The notes: a model not told the origin generated them from the letters alone. Shown: positions 50,980 to 59,252, counted from the stretch's first letter. The stretch: DNA of 64,000 nt from Streptomyces sp. HNM0574 (GCF_012726235.1 NZ_JAASAH010000009.1:1-64000), one strand, 5' to 3'. Translations and numbers: made by a program.

Positions 50980-51822
50980 ATGGACGGGCAGGCGGCACGG
51001 GCGGACGCGGACCAGGCCGGCGCGGGCGAGCCGGGCGGCGGCGCGGCGGCAACGGCGCGTCCCGGCACGGCGGGTGGCACCGCCGACGGCGAGAACCTCA
51101 CCGTCGACCAGCTCGCCGCGCGGGCCGGCGTCACGGTACGCACCGTCCGCTTCTACAGCACCCGGGGCCTGCTCCCGCCGCCCGCCATCGGCCCCCGCCG
51201 CGTGGGGCGTTACGGGATGGAGCACCTCTCGCGGCTGGCGCTGATCGAGGAGCTCCAGCACCAGGGCATGACGCTCTCGGCCATCGAGCGCTACCTCCAG
51301 CGCCTCCCGGACGACGTCTCGCCGCACGACCTGGCGATACACCGCGCCCTGGTCGCCTCCTGGATGCCGGACACCGTCGACGAGGCCACCCGCGAGCAGC
51401 TGGAGGGGCGCGTGGGGCGGGAGTTGGGGGACGACGACCTGAAGCGTCTGGAGGCGATGAACGTGCTGACCGCCACCGACGACCCGGGCGTCTTCCGCGT
51501 CGACCCGGGCCTGGTGCACCTCGGGGTGCGGCTGCTGGACGTGCCGATCTCGCAGGAGAGCATCGTCGCGGCGCGGGAGGTGGTGCTGGAGCACACGCGG
51601 TCCGCGGCACGGGAGTTGAGCCGGCTGTTCAAGGACGAGGTGTGGCGCCCGTACCGCCAGAAGGAGGCGGACCCGGAGCAGGTCGAGCGGATGAAGACGC
51701 TCTCCGCGCACATGCAGCCGATGGTCCTCCAGGCGCTGGTGACGGCCTTCCAGCGCTCCCTGAACGACGAACTGCGCGGCGCGTTCCCGGAGGAGGGGGC
51801 GCCGCGCGTGGGGGGCTCCTGA
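50980..51822 (+). CDS. MerR-family transcriptional regulator
   Basis: 280 aa with an N-terminal disordered stretch of about 35 residues and a MerR winged helix (LTVDQLAARAGVTVRTVRFYSTRGLLPPPAIGPRRVGRYG), then a long helical effector region (LKRLEAMNVLTATDDPGVFRV and ELSRLFKDEVWRPYR). ATG has GAGAGG 8 nt upstream. It lies divergently from the permease with 246 bp between, so control of the permease is possible. Confidence 0.9.
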   Translation: MDGQAARADADQAGAGEPGGGAAATARPGTAGGTADGENLTVDQLAARAGVTVRTVRFYSTRGLLPPPAIGPRRVGRYGMEHLSRLALIEELQHQGMTLSAIERYLQRLPDDVSPHDLAIHRALVASWMPDTVDEATREQLEGRVGRELGDDDLKRLEAMNVLTATDDPGVFRVDPGLVHLGVRLLDVPISQESIVAAREVVLEHTRSAARELSRLFKDEVWRPYRQKEADPEQVERMKTLSAHMQPMVLQALVTAFQRSLNDELRGAFPEEGAPRVGGS

Positions 51823-51844
51823 CCAGTGCCGCCATCTTCACCTA

Positions 51845-51881
51845 TTGATTTTCGATAGATACCGATCGACAATCGATAGAT
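51845..51881 (+). promoter_or_regulatory. leaderless promoter with repeated TCGATAGAT sites
   Basis: TTGATT (51845-51850), 17 bp, GACAAT (51868-51873), 6 nt, ATG. Two copies of TCGATAGAT (51852-51860 and 51873-51881) are spaced 21 bp, two helical turns, with CGATCG centred between. The second copy covers the start codon. Autorepression by the downstream HTH protein is a natural reading. Confidence 0.6.
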
Positions 51882-52377
51882 GCATCCCTTCCTCACCGGC
51901 GTGCTCCGGGCCGGCATCGCGGTGGCCGTCGCGCTCGGCTTCTTCGGCCAGATCGTGGTCATCCCCTCGACGGCCGCCGCCGAGGTCGAACTCTTCCCCG
52001 CGTACGCCCCGTTCGCCACGCCCTACGTGACGGTGGCGATCCTCGGCGTCGCCTGCGTCCAGGTCGCGCTGGTCGCCGTGTGGCGGCTGCTGGGCATGGT
52101 CCGGCAGGGGGCGATCTTCACGGGGCTGGCCTTCCGCTGGGTCGACGTCGTCATCGGCGCCGCCGTGGTGGCCACGGTGCTGGCGGCCGGTGCCGCCGCG
52201 CACCTGGCCGTGGCCGAGATCCCCTCCCCCGGCGACAGCATGGACGTCGAGAGCGCCCTGGCCGCCGCGGTCGTGGCCGCCGCCACGGGCGCCGCCTTCG
52301 CCATGCTCACCCTGGTCATGCGGGGCCTGCTGCGCAGGGCCACCGAGCTCGACGCGGAGATGGCCGGGGTCGTCTGA
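51880..52377 (+). CDS. DUF2975 membrane protein
   Basis: 165 aa with four hydrophobic segments (VLRAGIAVAVALGFFGQIVVI, VTVAILGVACVQVALVAVWRLL, DVVIGAAVVATVLAAGAAAHLA, AAVVAAATGAAFAMLTLVMRGLL). DUF2975 proteins are regularly encoded with a small YozG-like HTH gene, as here. No RBS; apparently leaderless. TGATG coupling to the HTH gene. Confidence 0.87.
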   Translation: MHPFLTGVLRAGIAVAVALGFFGQIVVIPSTAAAEVELFPAYAPFATPYVTVAILGVACVQVALVAVWRLLGMVRQGAIFTGLAFRWVDVVIGAAVVATVLAAGAAAHLAVAEIPSPGDSMDVESALAAAVVAAATGAAFAMLTLVMRGLLRRATELDAEMAGVV

Positions 52378-52604
52378 TGGCGATCGTCGTCGACCTCGAC
52401 CGCCGCCTCGCCGAACGCCGCCTGTCCGTGGGCGAGTTCGCCGCCGCCGTCGGCATCACCCCCGCCAACCTCGCCGTCCTCAAGAACGGCCGCGCCAAGG
52501 CCATCCGCTTCACCACCCTCGACGCCATCTGCCGCACCCTCGACTGCCAGCCGGCCGACATCCTCCGCTGGGTCCCGGACGGGGCGCCCGACGCGGACTC
52601 ATGA
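52377..52604 (+). CDS. YozG-like Cro/C1 HTH regulator
   Basis: 75 aa, MAIVVDLDRRLAERRLSVGEFAAAVGITPANLAVLKNGRAKAIRFTTLDAICRTLDCQPADIL: a helix-turn-helix of the XRE type used by DUF2975 partners. It shares one base with the DUF2975 stop and 4 nt (ATGA) with the next ORF. Likely represses the pair through the direct repeats upstream. Confidence 0.9.
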   Translation: MAIVVDLDRRLAERRLSVGEFAAAVGITPANLAVLKNGRAKAIRFTTLDAICRTLDCQPADILRWVPDGAPDADS

Positions 52605-53375
52605 ACGGACGGACACCGACCCTGCTCGCCGGACTGCACGGCACCCTGCGCACCCACCCGTGGATCGAGGACGCGGGCGGCGAAGACGTTCCGGACATGT
52701 TCGGGCTCGCCGTGGACCGGGCGGAGGCGTACGGATGGAGCTCGACGCACCTGGGCGCCGGTGCGGGACTCGCGGGACAGCGCTGGGCGCACAGCGACGC
52801 GGGCGAGGACTGGACGCAGGACGGCCGGGTCCGTCAACTCGGCCGGCTGCAGTGCACCGTCGAGAAGCTCCGGAACCAACGCCTGCCCGCCATGACCGTC
52901 CTGCACGACGGTCTGACGCGGATCGGTGACGTCCGCCTCACCGGAGCGCACGTCCCCGCGCCCACCCACCTGACCGTCGACAGCAGCGTCCCGCGGGCCG
53001 TGGCGGCGGGCTGGTTCGCATTTTCCGACCCGGACGGACGTGAATCCCTTGGCGGTGACCGTGCCTGCCGGGCAGCCCCGGGAGGTCAGGGCCTCCGCTG
53101 ACACCGTGCCGGCCGCCACGGAACGAGCTCACGGACTCGACGCCTTCCGGGCCACAACTCCTCGTCCGGCCACGGAACTTACCGGCCTCGCGCTGGAGCC
53201 ACCGGAACAGAACCTCTTCACCGGCGGCATGCAACCCACCCTGTCCTTCGCCTGCGAGACCCGCGAGTGGACGCTCGGCACCGCCGCCTGGATCACCGAG
53301 ATCACCCTGGACGCCCTCCGCGCGGCGGGCACCGCCAAGCCGTGCCCGCTCACCGTCTCGCGGGAGGCGGAGTGA
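52601..53375 (+). pseudogene. frameshifted hypothetical gene (two adjoining reading frames)
   Basis: Frame one runs from ATG 52601 (ATGA overlap with the HTH gene) through TVDSSVPRAVAAGWFAFSDPDG; frame two continues as NPLAVTVPAGQPREVRASADTVPAATERAHGLDAF to 53375. The switch falls at a GGACGGAC tandem duplication (53032-53039), a 4-bp slip that shifts the frame by one. Joined, they make a plausible soluble protein of about 255 aa. I do not recognise the family. Sequencing error is possible. Confidence 0.6.
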
Positions 53376-53404
53376 CCCGGCGTACGCCGTGGCGGGCCGT
53401 GCGC

Positions 53405-54415
53405 CTACCTCAGTGGTTCGCTCAGCTCGACGGCGCGCAGGGCCGCCGCCAGGGCCGGTTCGTCGGCGAAGTCGAGGGCCGTGTCGGTCAGCTTGATGAC
53501 GTGTTCGTCGCCGTGCTCCAGGGCCCGTTCGAAGACCTCTTCGGGAGTGCGGGTGCCCGGCGGGGTGCAGGCGACCGGGGTGTCGGGGGCGTACATCGCG
53601 GTCACCGCGGCGGAGGCCGTCCAGGCGGCCCGCAGGCTCGGTACCCACAGGGCGTGCGGGAGCGCGGGCAGGGTGCGCAGGACGGCGTTGGGCGCCGTGG
53701 CCGCGTGGACCAGCATCGTCTCCTCACCGTGGCCGTGGGTGGCGTACCGGTGGGTGGCCGCCCGTACCAGTTCGGTGAGGCGGCGGCGCGCGTCGCCCGG
53801 GTCCGTGACCTCGGCCGCCCACACCGGCAGGCCCCGGACGCGGTCGAGCCTGGCGGGGAACTCACCCTCCCGTACCGCGACGGGCGGGACCGCGTCGAGA
53901 GCGGCGGCCGCGCTGTCGGCGCCGGGCAGTTGGGCGAGCCCCGCGACGGGACGGTGGCGGGCGGCCCAGTAGCCGAGGCCGTGGGCGAGTTCGGCCAGCC
54001 GGGGTGCGGTGCTCTCGCCGGCCAACAGCGTGCGCACGGCATGGCCCACGCGGATCACCGGGTGCGTCGACCCGCCGTACATGCCGGGCAGGAGACGCGG
54101 CCACCACTGGGTGAGGACCTCGCGCCAGGGGCGTGCGGCGATCTCGCGCTCGAAGTGGCTGATCCAGTCGGCCGCACGGCGCGGGTCGCCGAGCGCGGAA
54201 CGCCAGTTGCCGGCCGTGACCGGCTCGACGCCGGACGGGAACTCCTCCAGCTTGTCCGCGTACAGATCGAGCCAGCGGTGCACCGAACGCGCCTGTCCGT
54301 GAGCGGCGAGGGCCTCGACGGCCATCGGCGCGTGATTGGTGAGCCGTCCGAGCCGCTCCGGCCCTGAGCCGTGCAGCCGCTGGAGCGCCTCGTCCAGGGT
54401 CCCTGTCGTATCCAT
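53405..54415 (-). CDS. questin oxidase family protein (DUF4243)
   Basis: 336-aa mostly helical protein. The segments GPERLGRLTNHAPMAVEALAAHG, HRWLDLYADKLEE and THPVIRVGHAVRTL (with conserved His residues) are typical of the questin oxidase/Baeyer-Villiger-like family found in actinobacterial and fungal genomes. No cofactor motif is clear. Substrate unknown; there is no nearby polyketide cluster. Confidence 0.85.
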   Translation of the reverse strand: MDTTGTLDEALQRLHGSGPERLGRLTNHAPMAVEALAAHGQARSVHRWLDLYADKLEEFPSGVEPVTAGNWRSALGDPRRAADWISHFEREIAARPWREVLTQWWPRLLPGMYGGSTHPVIRVGHAVRTLLAGESTAPRLAELAHGLGYWAARHRPVAGLAQLPGADSAAAALDAVPPVAVREGEFPARLDRVRGLPVWAAEVTDPGDARRRLTELVRAATHRYATHGHGEETMLVHAATAPNAVLRTLPALPHALWVPSLRAAWTASAAVTAMYAPDTPVACTPPGTRTPEEVFERALEHGDEHVIKLTDTALDFADEPALAAALRAVELSEPLR

Positions 54416-54572
54416 GGCGAGGACGTTAGGGCGGGGCGCCGGGCGGCGTAACGGGCTGGAGACGTAGGCACCCGGCCTAGGTCCTGCCCGGCTTGTGCGA
54501 TGAGTTCGGCCGCCCCTGCCAGTCTGTATCCGTGCCGTGCGGTCCGATCACTGCTACTTCGGAGAGAAGCTG

Positions 54573-55181
54573 ATGTCCGACACCACCTGCCACATGTCGA
54601 TCTCGCTCGACGGTTTCGCCGCCGGACCCGAGCAGAGCCGGGAGAACCCGCTGGGCACGCGCGGCCAGGAGCTGCACGGCTGGCACATCGGCGATCCGCG
54701 CGCGACCGAAGCCGACCGGACGGCCGACAGCTGGCTGATGCGCCCGCGCGGCGCCTACGTCATGGGCCGGAACATGTTCGGGCCGGTCCGGGGCGAGTGG
54801 AACGAGGCGTGGGACGGCTGGTGGGGCGCCGAACCGCCTTACCACGCCCCGGTGTTCGTGCTCACCCACTACGCCCACGAGCCGATCAGGATGGCGGGCG
54901 GGACCACCTTCCACTTCGTCACCGAAGGCTTCGACGCCGCGTACGCGCAGGCGCTCGAAACCGCCGACGGCAAGGGCGTGGACATCGCCGGTGGCGCCTC
55001 GACTGTCCGCCAGGCACTCAACGCCGGCGTCATCGACGAACTCACCCTCGACATCGCCCCCGTCCTCCTCGGCAGCGGCGAACGCCTCTTCGACGGCATC
55101 GAATCCTTCGATTTCGACCCCGTCGAGGTGCTCCACTCACCGCTGACCACCCATATCCGCTATCGCCGGCGCGAGGTCTGA
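54573..55181 (+). CDS. dihydrofolate reductase family (RibD C-terminal-like) protein
   Basis: 202 aa, NADPH-dependent reductase fold. MSISLDGFAAGPEQSRENPLG, YVMGRNMFGPVRGEW and VDIAGGASTVRQALNAGVIDELTLDIAPVLLGSGERLF are the conserved blocks of the DHFR-like RibD_C family. ATG has GGAGAG 9 nt upstream. It lies divergently from the questin oxidase family gene. Function unknown in these single-domain proteins. Confidence 0.9.
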   Translation: MSDTTCHMSISLDGFAAGPEQSRENPLGTRGQELHGWHIGDPRATEADRTADSWLMRPRGAYVMGRNMFGPVRGEWNEAWDGWWGAEPPYHAPVFVLTHYAHEPIRMAGGTTFHFVTEGFDAAYAQALETADGKGVDIAGGASTVRQALNAGVIDELTLDIAPVLLGSGERLFDGIESFDFDPVEVLHSPLTTHIRYRRREV

Positions 55182-55229
55182 TGAGCGGGCGCCGGGGGGG
55201 AGCATCTGCGGGTGGCGGACGCCCCCGCG

Positions 55230-55595
55230 TCACACCGGGCCGCCCGGGGCACTGGTGTGCGCGCCCTCGTGTCCGAGGTAGAGGATGCATGCCTGGCTTT
55301 CCGTGGGGGTTTCCCCGTGGCTCGCGGGGCAGTTTTTTTCGCGGAACTGGATTCCGGTGATGCCGAGTTCGCGGTTCCAGGAGATCCAGACGTAGCCGTG
55401 CGGGTCGGTCTCGCGGGCCGGGCCGGAATGGTCGCCGAGGTGGCCGGCGGAAATCTCGCAGGTGACTCCGCCCGACTCGTCGGTCATCAGCATCCCGTCC
55501 GTGATTCCGGACGGGACGGCGGGGACGACGTGGAGGAACGGCGCCCCGAGTACCACCCGTTCCCCGCATTCGCTGTACGGCAATTCCCGCTCCAT
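55230..55595 (-). CDS. hypothetical protein (121 aa) of the tiny-gene chain
   Basis: Soluble protein with conserved-looking features VTCEISAGHLGDHSGPARETDPHGYVWISWN and CILYLGHEGAHTS: two C-x-H-x-G-x-H clusters that could bind zinc. The ATG overlaps the preceding stop (TAATG). No known family recognised. It is the last of four overlapping small genes opposite the XRE/DUF397 pair. Confidence 0.7.
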   Translation of the reverse strand: MERELPYSECGERVVLGAPFLHVVPAVPSGITDGMLMTDESGGVTCEISAGHLGDHSGPARETDPHGYVWISWNRELGITGIQFREKNCPASHGETPTESQACILYLGHEGAHTSAPGGPV

Positions 55596-55696
55596 TACAG
55601 GTAGATCTGCCGGTGGCAGCGCGCGCAGTGGATTTTCCCGGCGCGCTTCTCCGTTTCCGGATGCGTGCACGTTTTCTTCTCCGCCGTCTCAGCCAT
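55595..55696 (-). CDS. 33-aa zinc-finger-like peptide
   Basis: MAETAEKKTCTHPETEKRAGK followed by IHCARCHRQIYL: a C-x-H/C-x-x-C arrangement suggesting a single-zinc knuckle. Its start lies 8 nt inside the upstream gene and its TAA overlaps the next ATG (TAATG). The strict coupling supports it as a real gene. Confidence 0.65.
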   Translation of the reverse strand: MAETAEKKTCTHPETEKRAGKIHCARCHRQIYL

Positions 55697-56138
55697 GGCG
55701 CAGCCACGGGAGCAGCGAGGCGACGGACGCGCGCCGGCGGCGGTGACGGCCGCCGGACGCCGGGTACGCGGTCTTGTCAACGGCCCGGGGCTCGTGGGCG
55801 GTTCGGGGCCGGTGCGGAGGGAGCGACAGGTTCACGTCCGCGCCCGGCGCCGTCCCGTGCCGCCTGGGCACGGCGTCCAGCGCCTCGTTCTGGAGCCGCA
55901 CCATGTGGTCGAGTTCGGCGAGGCACGCGCCGCACGCGTACACCTGCCCGGCCGCGCCCGGCGTCCGCACCGGCCCGAGCCACAGCACGTCCGCACACCT
56001 GTTCCGGCAGTACAGCATGCACAGCCCGCGCACCCACGCGTTCCCGTCGTCCCGCTGAGCCGGCAGCGGCCAGCTGTCCCGCCACTGCCGGAAGTTGACC
56101 GACGGGGCGAATCCCCCCGGTGCGATCACGAGTGTCAC
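55689..56138 (-). CDS. hypothetical protein with possible zinc cysteines (149 aa)
   Basis: Starts at GTG 56138, overlapping the previous TGA (GTGA), with GGAGGAGG immediately upstream. The middle has CMLYCRNRCADVLWLG and VYACGACLAELDHMVRLQNEAL, a four- to five-cysteine pattern. The C-terminus is basic (GRHRRRRASVASLLPWLRHG). No family recognised. Confidence 0.68.
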   Translation of the reverse strand: MTLVIAPGGFAPSVNFRQWRDSWPLPAQRDDGNAWVRGLCMLYCRNRCADVLWLGPVRTPGAAGQVYACGACLAELDHMVRLQNEALDAVPRRHGTAPGADVNLSLPPHRPRTAHEPRAVDKTAYPASGGRHRRRRASVASLLPWLRHG

Positions 56139-56350
56139 TCCGCCTCCTCCGAGACCGGCAGAGGGACCACAGCACCGGGGCCGGTCAGCCACTCGCACCC
56201 GCCGCCTTCCGGGCGGAGGAACGCCACGTCGTACGCCCGTCTCGTGCCGGGGTCGCGCCACGGACCGATGTACATCAGGACCCCCACCCGCAGAGTGGCT
56301 TCGTCCCTGACGAGCCGCCCCGCTTCCCCGACCGTCTCTGCGCACGTCAT
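56135..56350 (-). CDS. hypothetical small protein (71 aa), first of the chain
   Basis: MTCAETVGEAGRLVRDEATLRVGVLMYIGPWRDPGTRRAYDVAFLRPEGGGCEW, a compact possibly beta-rich protein. ATG at 56350 is used; an in-frame GTG at 56392 with a possible RBS would add 14 residues. It overlaps the next gene by GTGA and diverges from the XRE gene with a 123-bp shared promoter region. Confidence 0.68.
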   Translation of the reverse strand: MTCAETVGEAGRLVRDEATLRVGVLMYIGPWRDPGTRRAYDVAFLRPEGGGCEWLTGPGAVVPLPVSEEAE

Positions 56351-56473
56351 TGCCGCACTCGCACCTTTCGCTCTCTGTGCCGAACTGCTCACAGCCTGGT
56401 GCTCCCGTGGCTACGCTGCCAGGGGCGACACCATGACAAGGCGCCTGTCAGGCCAGGGAGTTGAGGCACCGGG

Positions 56474-57337
56474 ATGGCCACCGCACAGAAGCGCGGCAAG
56501 ACCGCACGGGAGAAATACGGAACCGGCGAGGAAACGTCGTCGGCCCGAGTCAAATACGGGGAAGAACTCAGGTTGCGCCGTGAGCGCACGGGGATGACCC
56601 AGGAGGAACTGAGCGAGATCCTCTACTGCTCAGCGAGCCTGATCAGCCACATCGAGGCGGGGCGACGCCTGCCGACGGTGGAGGACGCGAAACGGATCGA
56701 CAAGGCGCTGGGGGCTGACGGCTGGTTCGAACGCTGGCTGAAGGACCTGGAACCCAAGTACGCCGACCACTTCCAGGAAGCGGCCGAACTGGAGAAGCAT
56801 GCCAAGGAGCTGCGGATGTTCAGCCCGCTCCTGGTTCCCGGGCTGTTGCAGACCGAGGAGTACGCCCGCGCCATCTACGCGGCCTACCGCCCCAACCACA
56901 CGCCCGATTACCTTGACGGACTCGTTGTCAACCGCATAGAGCGATCACGGCTGTTGGACGATCCGGAGAACCCGGTGGTCTGGAGCTTGCTGGACGAAGC
57001 CGTACTGCACCGCAGAGTGGGCGGCCCCGGGGTAATGGCGCAGCAGCTCACCAGGATCGCCGACATCGCAGCCTCCGGCCGTCTCCGCATCCACGTGCTG
57101 CCGTACGGAGCAGGGGCCCACGCCCTCATGGAGGGCGCCGTCACTCTCATGTCCTTCCCTGACACAGGGCCCGCTGCCTACGTCGAAGGGCTGGCGACCG
57201 GTCGTGTGGTGGACAGCCAACGTGAGGTCGATGAGTATTACTCTGCCTACGATTTGGCATTGAGCGACGCGATGTCGCAGCAGCAGTCCCTGGCCCGGAT
57301 TCGGGCTGTAGCGGAGGAACATGGAAATGCCCACTAA
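56474..57337 (+). CDS. XRE-family regulator with DUF5753 domain
   Basis: 287 aa. The N-terminal HTH (YGEELRLRRERTGMTQEELSEILYCSASLISHIEAGRRLP) is followed by DUF5753 (SPLLVPGLLQTEEYARAIYAAYRPNHTPDYLDGLVVNRIERSRLL). These regulators nearly always pair with a DUF397 protein in Streptomyces, and some pairs affect development or antibiotic production. The two genes overlap by 11 nt. Confidence 0.95.
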   Translation: MATAQKRGKTAREKYGTGEETSSARVKYGEELRLRRERTGMTQEELSEILYCSASLISHIEAGRRLPTVEDAKRIDKALGADGWFERWLKDLEPKYADHFQEAAELEKHAKELRMFSPLLVPGLLQTEEYARAIYAAYRPNHTPDYLDGLVVNRIERSRLLDDPENPVVWSLLDEAVLHRRVGGPGVMAQQLTRIADIAASGRLRIHVLPYGAGAHALMEGAVTLMSFPDTGPAAYVEGLATGRVVDSQREVDEYYSAYDLALSDAMSQQQSLARIRAVAEEHGNAH

Positions 57338-57548
57338 GACGATCCCCAACGCCTCGACTCTGTCCGGCTGGAGGAAGTCCAGCTACAGCGGCGGTAGTAA
57401 CGGTGACTGCGTCGAGGTCTCCGACGCGCACCCGGCAGGCGTGCCCGTCAGGGACTCGAAGGCCCCCCAGGGCCCCGCGGTCGTGTTCGGTGCCGCCGCC
57501 TGGCACGAGTTCGTCTCGTACACCAAGGCAGGCCGGTTCACGGCCTAG
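57327..57548 (+). CDS. DUF397 protein
   Basis: 73 aa: WRKSSYSGGSNGDCVEVSDA, VPVRDSKAPQGPAVVFGAAAWHEFVSYTKAGRFTA, the complete DUF397 fold. The ATG at 57327 is preferred over 57321 because GGAGG then has 9-nt spacing. It is the partner of the preceding XRE regulator and is followed by a strong hairpin. Confidence 0.95.
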   Translation: MPTKTIPNASTLSGWRKSSYSGGSNGDCVEVSDAHPAGVPVRDSKAPQGPAVVFGAAAWHEFVSYTKAGRFTA

Positions 57549-57566
57549 AGCTCGCACGGTGACAGG

Positions 57567-57601
57567 GAGGGCCCCGCCAACAGCGCGTTGGCGGGGCCCT
57601 C
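57567..57601 (+). terminator. terminator of the XRE-DUF397 pair
   Basis: Perfect 15-bp stem (57567-57581 with 57587-57601), 5-nt loop. Confidence 0.85.
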
Positions 57602-57610
57602 TTCCGCTGA

Positions 57611-57638
57611 GTGGCCGGTTGTCGTCCTGTGCTCTCCC
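57611..57638 (+). repeat. 28-bp repeat, copy 1
   Basis: Matches 59282-59309 at 26 of 28 positions (GTGGCCGGTTGTCG core). Lies just beyond the DUF397 terminator, while the other copy lies just before a DUF397 relic. Confidence 0.6.
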
Positions 57639-57714
57639 GGGCGGCTGCCGGTGGCCTCCTCACCACCCTCGACCTCATCGCCTCCGCCTGACCTTCTTCG
57701 CGGGGGGGGCGACC

Positions 57715-57912
57715 GTGCGTACGCAGGAAACCCGCCGCTGGGTCGTCGAACGATCGCTCGCCTGGATGATGAACGCCCGCCGACACGCACGCGACTACGA
57801 GCGGCTCATCCAGCACTCGGAGACCCTCATCACCTGCGCCGCCATCACCCTGATGACCCGGCGCATCACCCGCAGAGGACCCCGCACCGACAGCTGGACG
57901 AAGCGGCCCTGA
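57715..57912 (+). pseudogene. IS5-type transposase C-terminal remnant
   Basis: The frame encodes RRWVVERSLAWMMNARRHARD, then YERLIQHSETLITCAAITLMTRRITRR. This is the C-terminal signature of IS5-family transposases (RWVVERTLAWL..RRLARDYE..). The N-terminal DDE part and the inverted repeats are absent, so only a degraded tail remains. Confidence 0.8.
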
Positions 57913-57926
57913 CCCAACCTGACACG

Positions 57927-58688
57927 ATGACGGCCATGAATCCCCAGCCGGACCCCTGCCCCTGGCTCGGTTCTGACCAAGCGGCCGCAGACGTCCGGGC
58001 GGCTGCCGGACTCGTTTCCGCGCGCTATCCGGAAGCGACCGGAGCGGTGCTGGGCGGTTCTGCCGCCCGCGGTCAGTCCACTTCCAGTAGCGACCTCGAC
58101 ATCACAGTCCTTCTCCCCGATCACGGCATGAGACGTCGTGAGGTGCTTCGTCATGACGGCCGCTTGGCCGAGGTCTTTCTCAACAGCCGCTCCGACCTGC
58201 GAACCGCCTTCGCGGAAAGCCGCACAACGCGCAGGGCGACAGCACTCTTCCTCTTCGCCGATTCCATCGTTCTCCACGATGACGACGGTCATGTCGAGGC
58301 GCTCCGACAAGAAGCGAAAGCCCTGTTGACGGCAGGCCCGGATCCCCTGACAGGGCCTGAGCGCGATGCCCAGCGAGCCCTGCTCACAGACCTCCTGGAC
58401 GACCTCACTGACACTGGCCCCAGCGACCCTCACGAACAGCTGGCGGTGGCAGACCGAGTCCTGCGCGAAGCGGCACATTTGCTCACCGCGCACCATCGCA
58501 CGTGGAACGGCGCCGGAAAATGGCTGCCCAGGCGCCTGAAAGCGGCCGATCCCGACCTCGGCCAACACCTACTCGACGGACACCTCGCCCTGGCCAGGCA
58601 CGCTGACCCGACATCGCTGACAACCTCAGCTATGCGAGTGCTGAACCTGACAGGCGGCCCTCTCCGCGAAGGCTACGTCGACCGCTGA
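57927..58688 (+). CDS. nucleotidyltransferase-domain protein
   Basis: 253 aa. The minimal nucleotidyltransferase motif GGSAARGQSTSSSDLDITVLLP (GS...DxD) lies near residues 41-62; a helical C-terminal region resembles aminoglycoside or MNT-type nucleotidyltransferases (HHRTWNGAGKWLPRRLKAADPDL). No HEPN partner is adjacent, so it is not a standard MNT/HEPN pair. The start is uncertain between 57927 and 57936; neither has an RBS. Confidence 0.85.
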   Translation: MTAMNPQPDPCPWLGSDQAAADVRAAAGLVSARYPEATGAVLGGSAARGQSTSSSDLDITVLLPDHGMRRREVLRHDGRLAEVFLNSRSDLRTAFAESRTTRRATALFLFADSIVLHDDDGHVEALRQEAKALLTAGPDPLTGPERDAQRALLTDLLDDLTDTGPSDPHEQLAVADRVLREAAHLLTAHHRTWNGAGKWLPRRLKAADPDLGQHLLDGHLALARHADPTSLTTSAMRVLNLTGGPLREGYVDR

Positions 58689-58773
58689 CACCTTGAACAC
58701 CCGTGTCAGAGCCGATGCCAGCGGCCACGGGATCTCGGCAGGTTCAAAAACACCTACTGACGTCGCAGACGAC

Positions 58774-58827
58774 GGGGCCGTCCACGGCGACGCGTGGCAG
58801 ACGTTCCCCTCGGCACGGTTCACGGCG
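58774..58827 (+). pseudogene. DUF397 C-terminal relic 1
   Basis: Reads DGAVHGDAWQTF-PSARFTA, aligning with GPAVVFGAAAWHEFVSYTKAGRFTA of the intact DUF397 protein with two short deletions. No complete gene surrounds it. Confidence 0.5.
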
Positions 58828-58874
58828 GCGGCTCAGGGGACTAGCGCACGCGAAACGGCTGATATTACTGGGGC

Positions 58875-59252
58875 ATGCATGAAGAGGCCGCACGCTCTGC
58901 GATCGACACATTCATCTCCGCGTTCAACACCTCGGACGACAGCTACGTGGCTGACCTGCTCTCCCAGGCCCTGACCTCGGACGTGGTCTTCTGGGGGCCG
59001 TTGGGCCGCAGCGAAGGAATCGTGGAGGTCGAGCGGTTCGTGCTGGAGATCCGGCGTCACCCGGCGGGCAGCGGCACGATGGTGCGCTGCTCAGCGGTGG
59101 ACATGCCGGACGAATGGGCCCGGTACCAGTGGGTCTTCACCACTCCCGACGGAGGCCCCCGCCTGGCGGGAACGGACGTCGTCCATCTGCGACGGGGCCT
59201 CGTCGACCAGATCATCGTCTTCGCCGGGGAGATCGAGCCGTCCACGTCCTGA
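58875..59252 (+). CDS. SnoaL/NTF2-like protein
   Basis: 125 aa, SnoaL-like fold: AARSAIDTFISAFNTSDDSYVADLLSQALTSDVVFWGPLGRSEG at the start and WVFTTPDGGPRLAGTDVVHLRRGLVDQIIVFAG at the end, the usual pattern for NTF2-like small enzymes or binding proteins. TATTAC lies 6 nt before the ATG, suggesting leaderless transcription. Ligand unknown. Confidence 0.85.
   Translation: MHEEAARSAIDTFISAFNTSDDSYVADLLSQALTSDVVFWGPLGRSEGIVEVERFVLEIRRHPAGSGTMVRCSAVDMPDEWARYQWVFTTPDGGPRLAGTDVVHLRRGLVDQIIVFAGEIEPSTS

Noticed and set aside
57927..58688. MNT/HEPN toxin-antitoxin pair
   Set aside because: The nucleotidyltransferase is larger than MNT antitoxins and no HEPN gene is adjacent.
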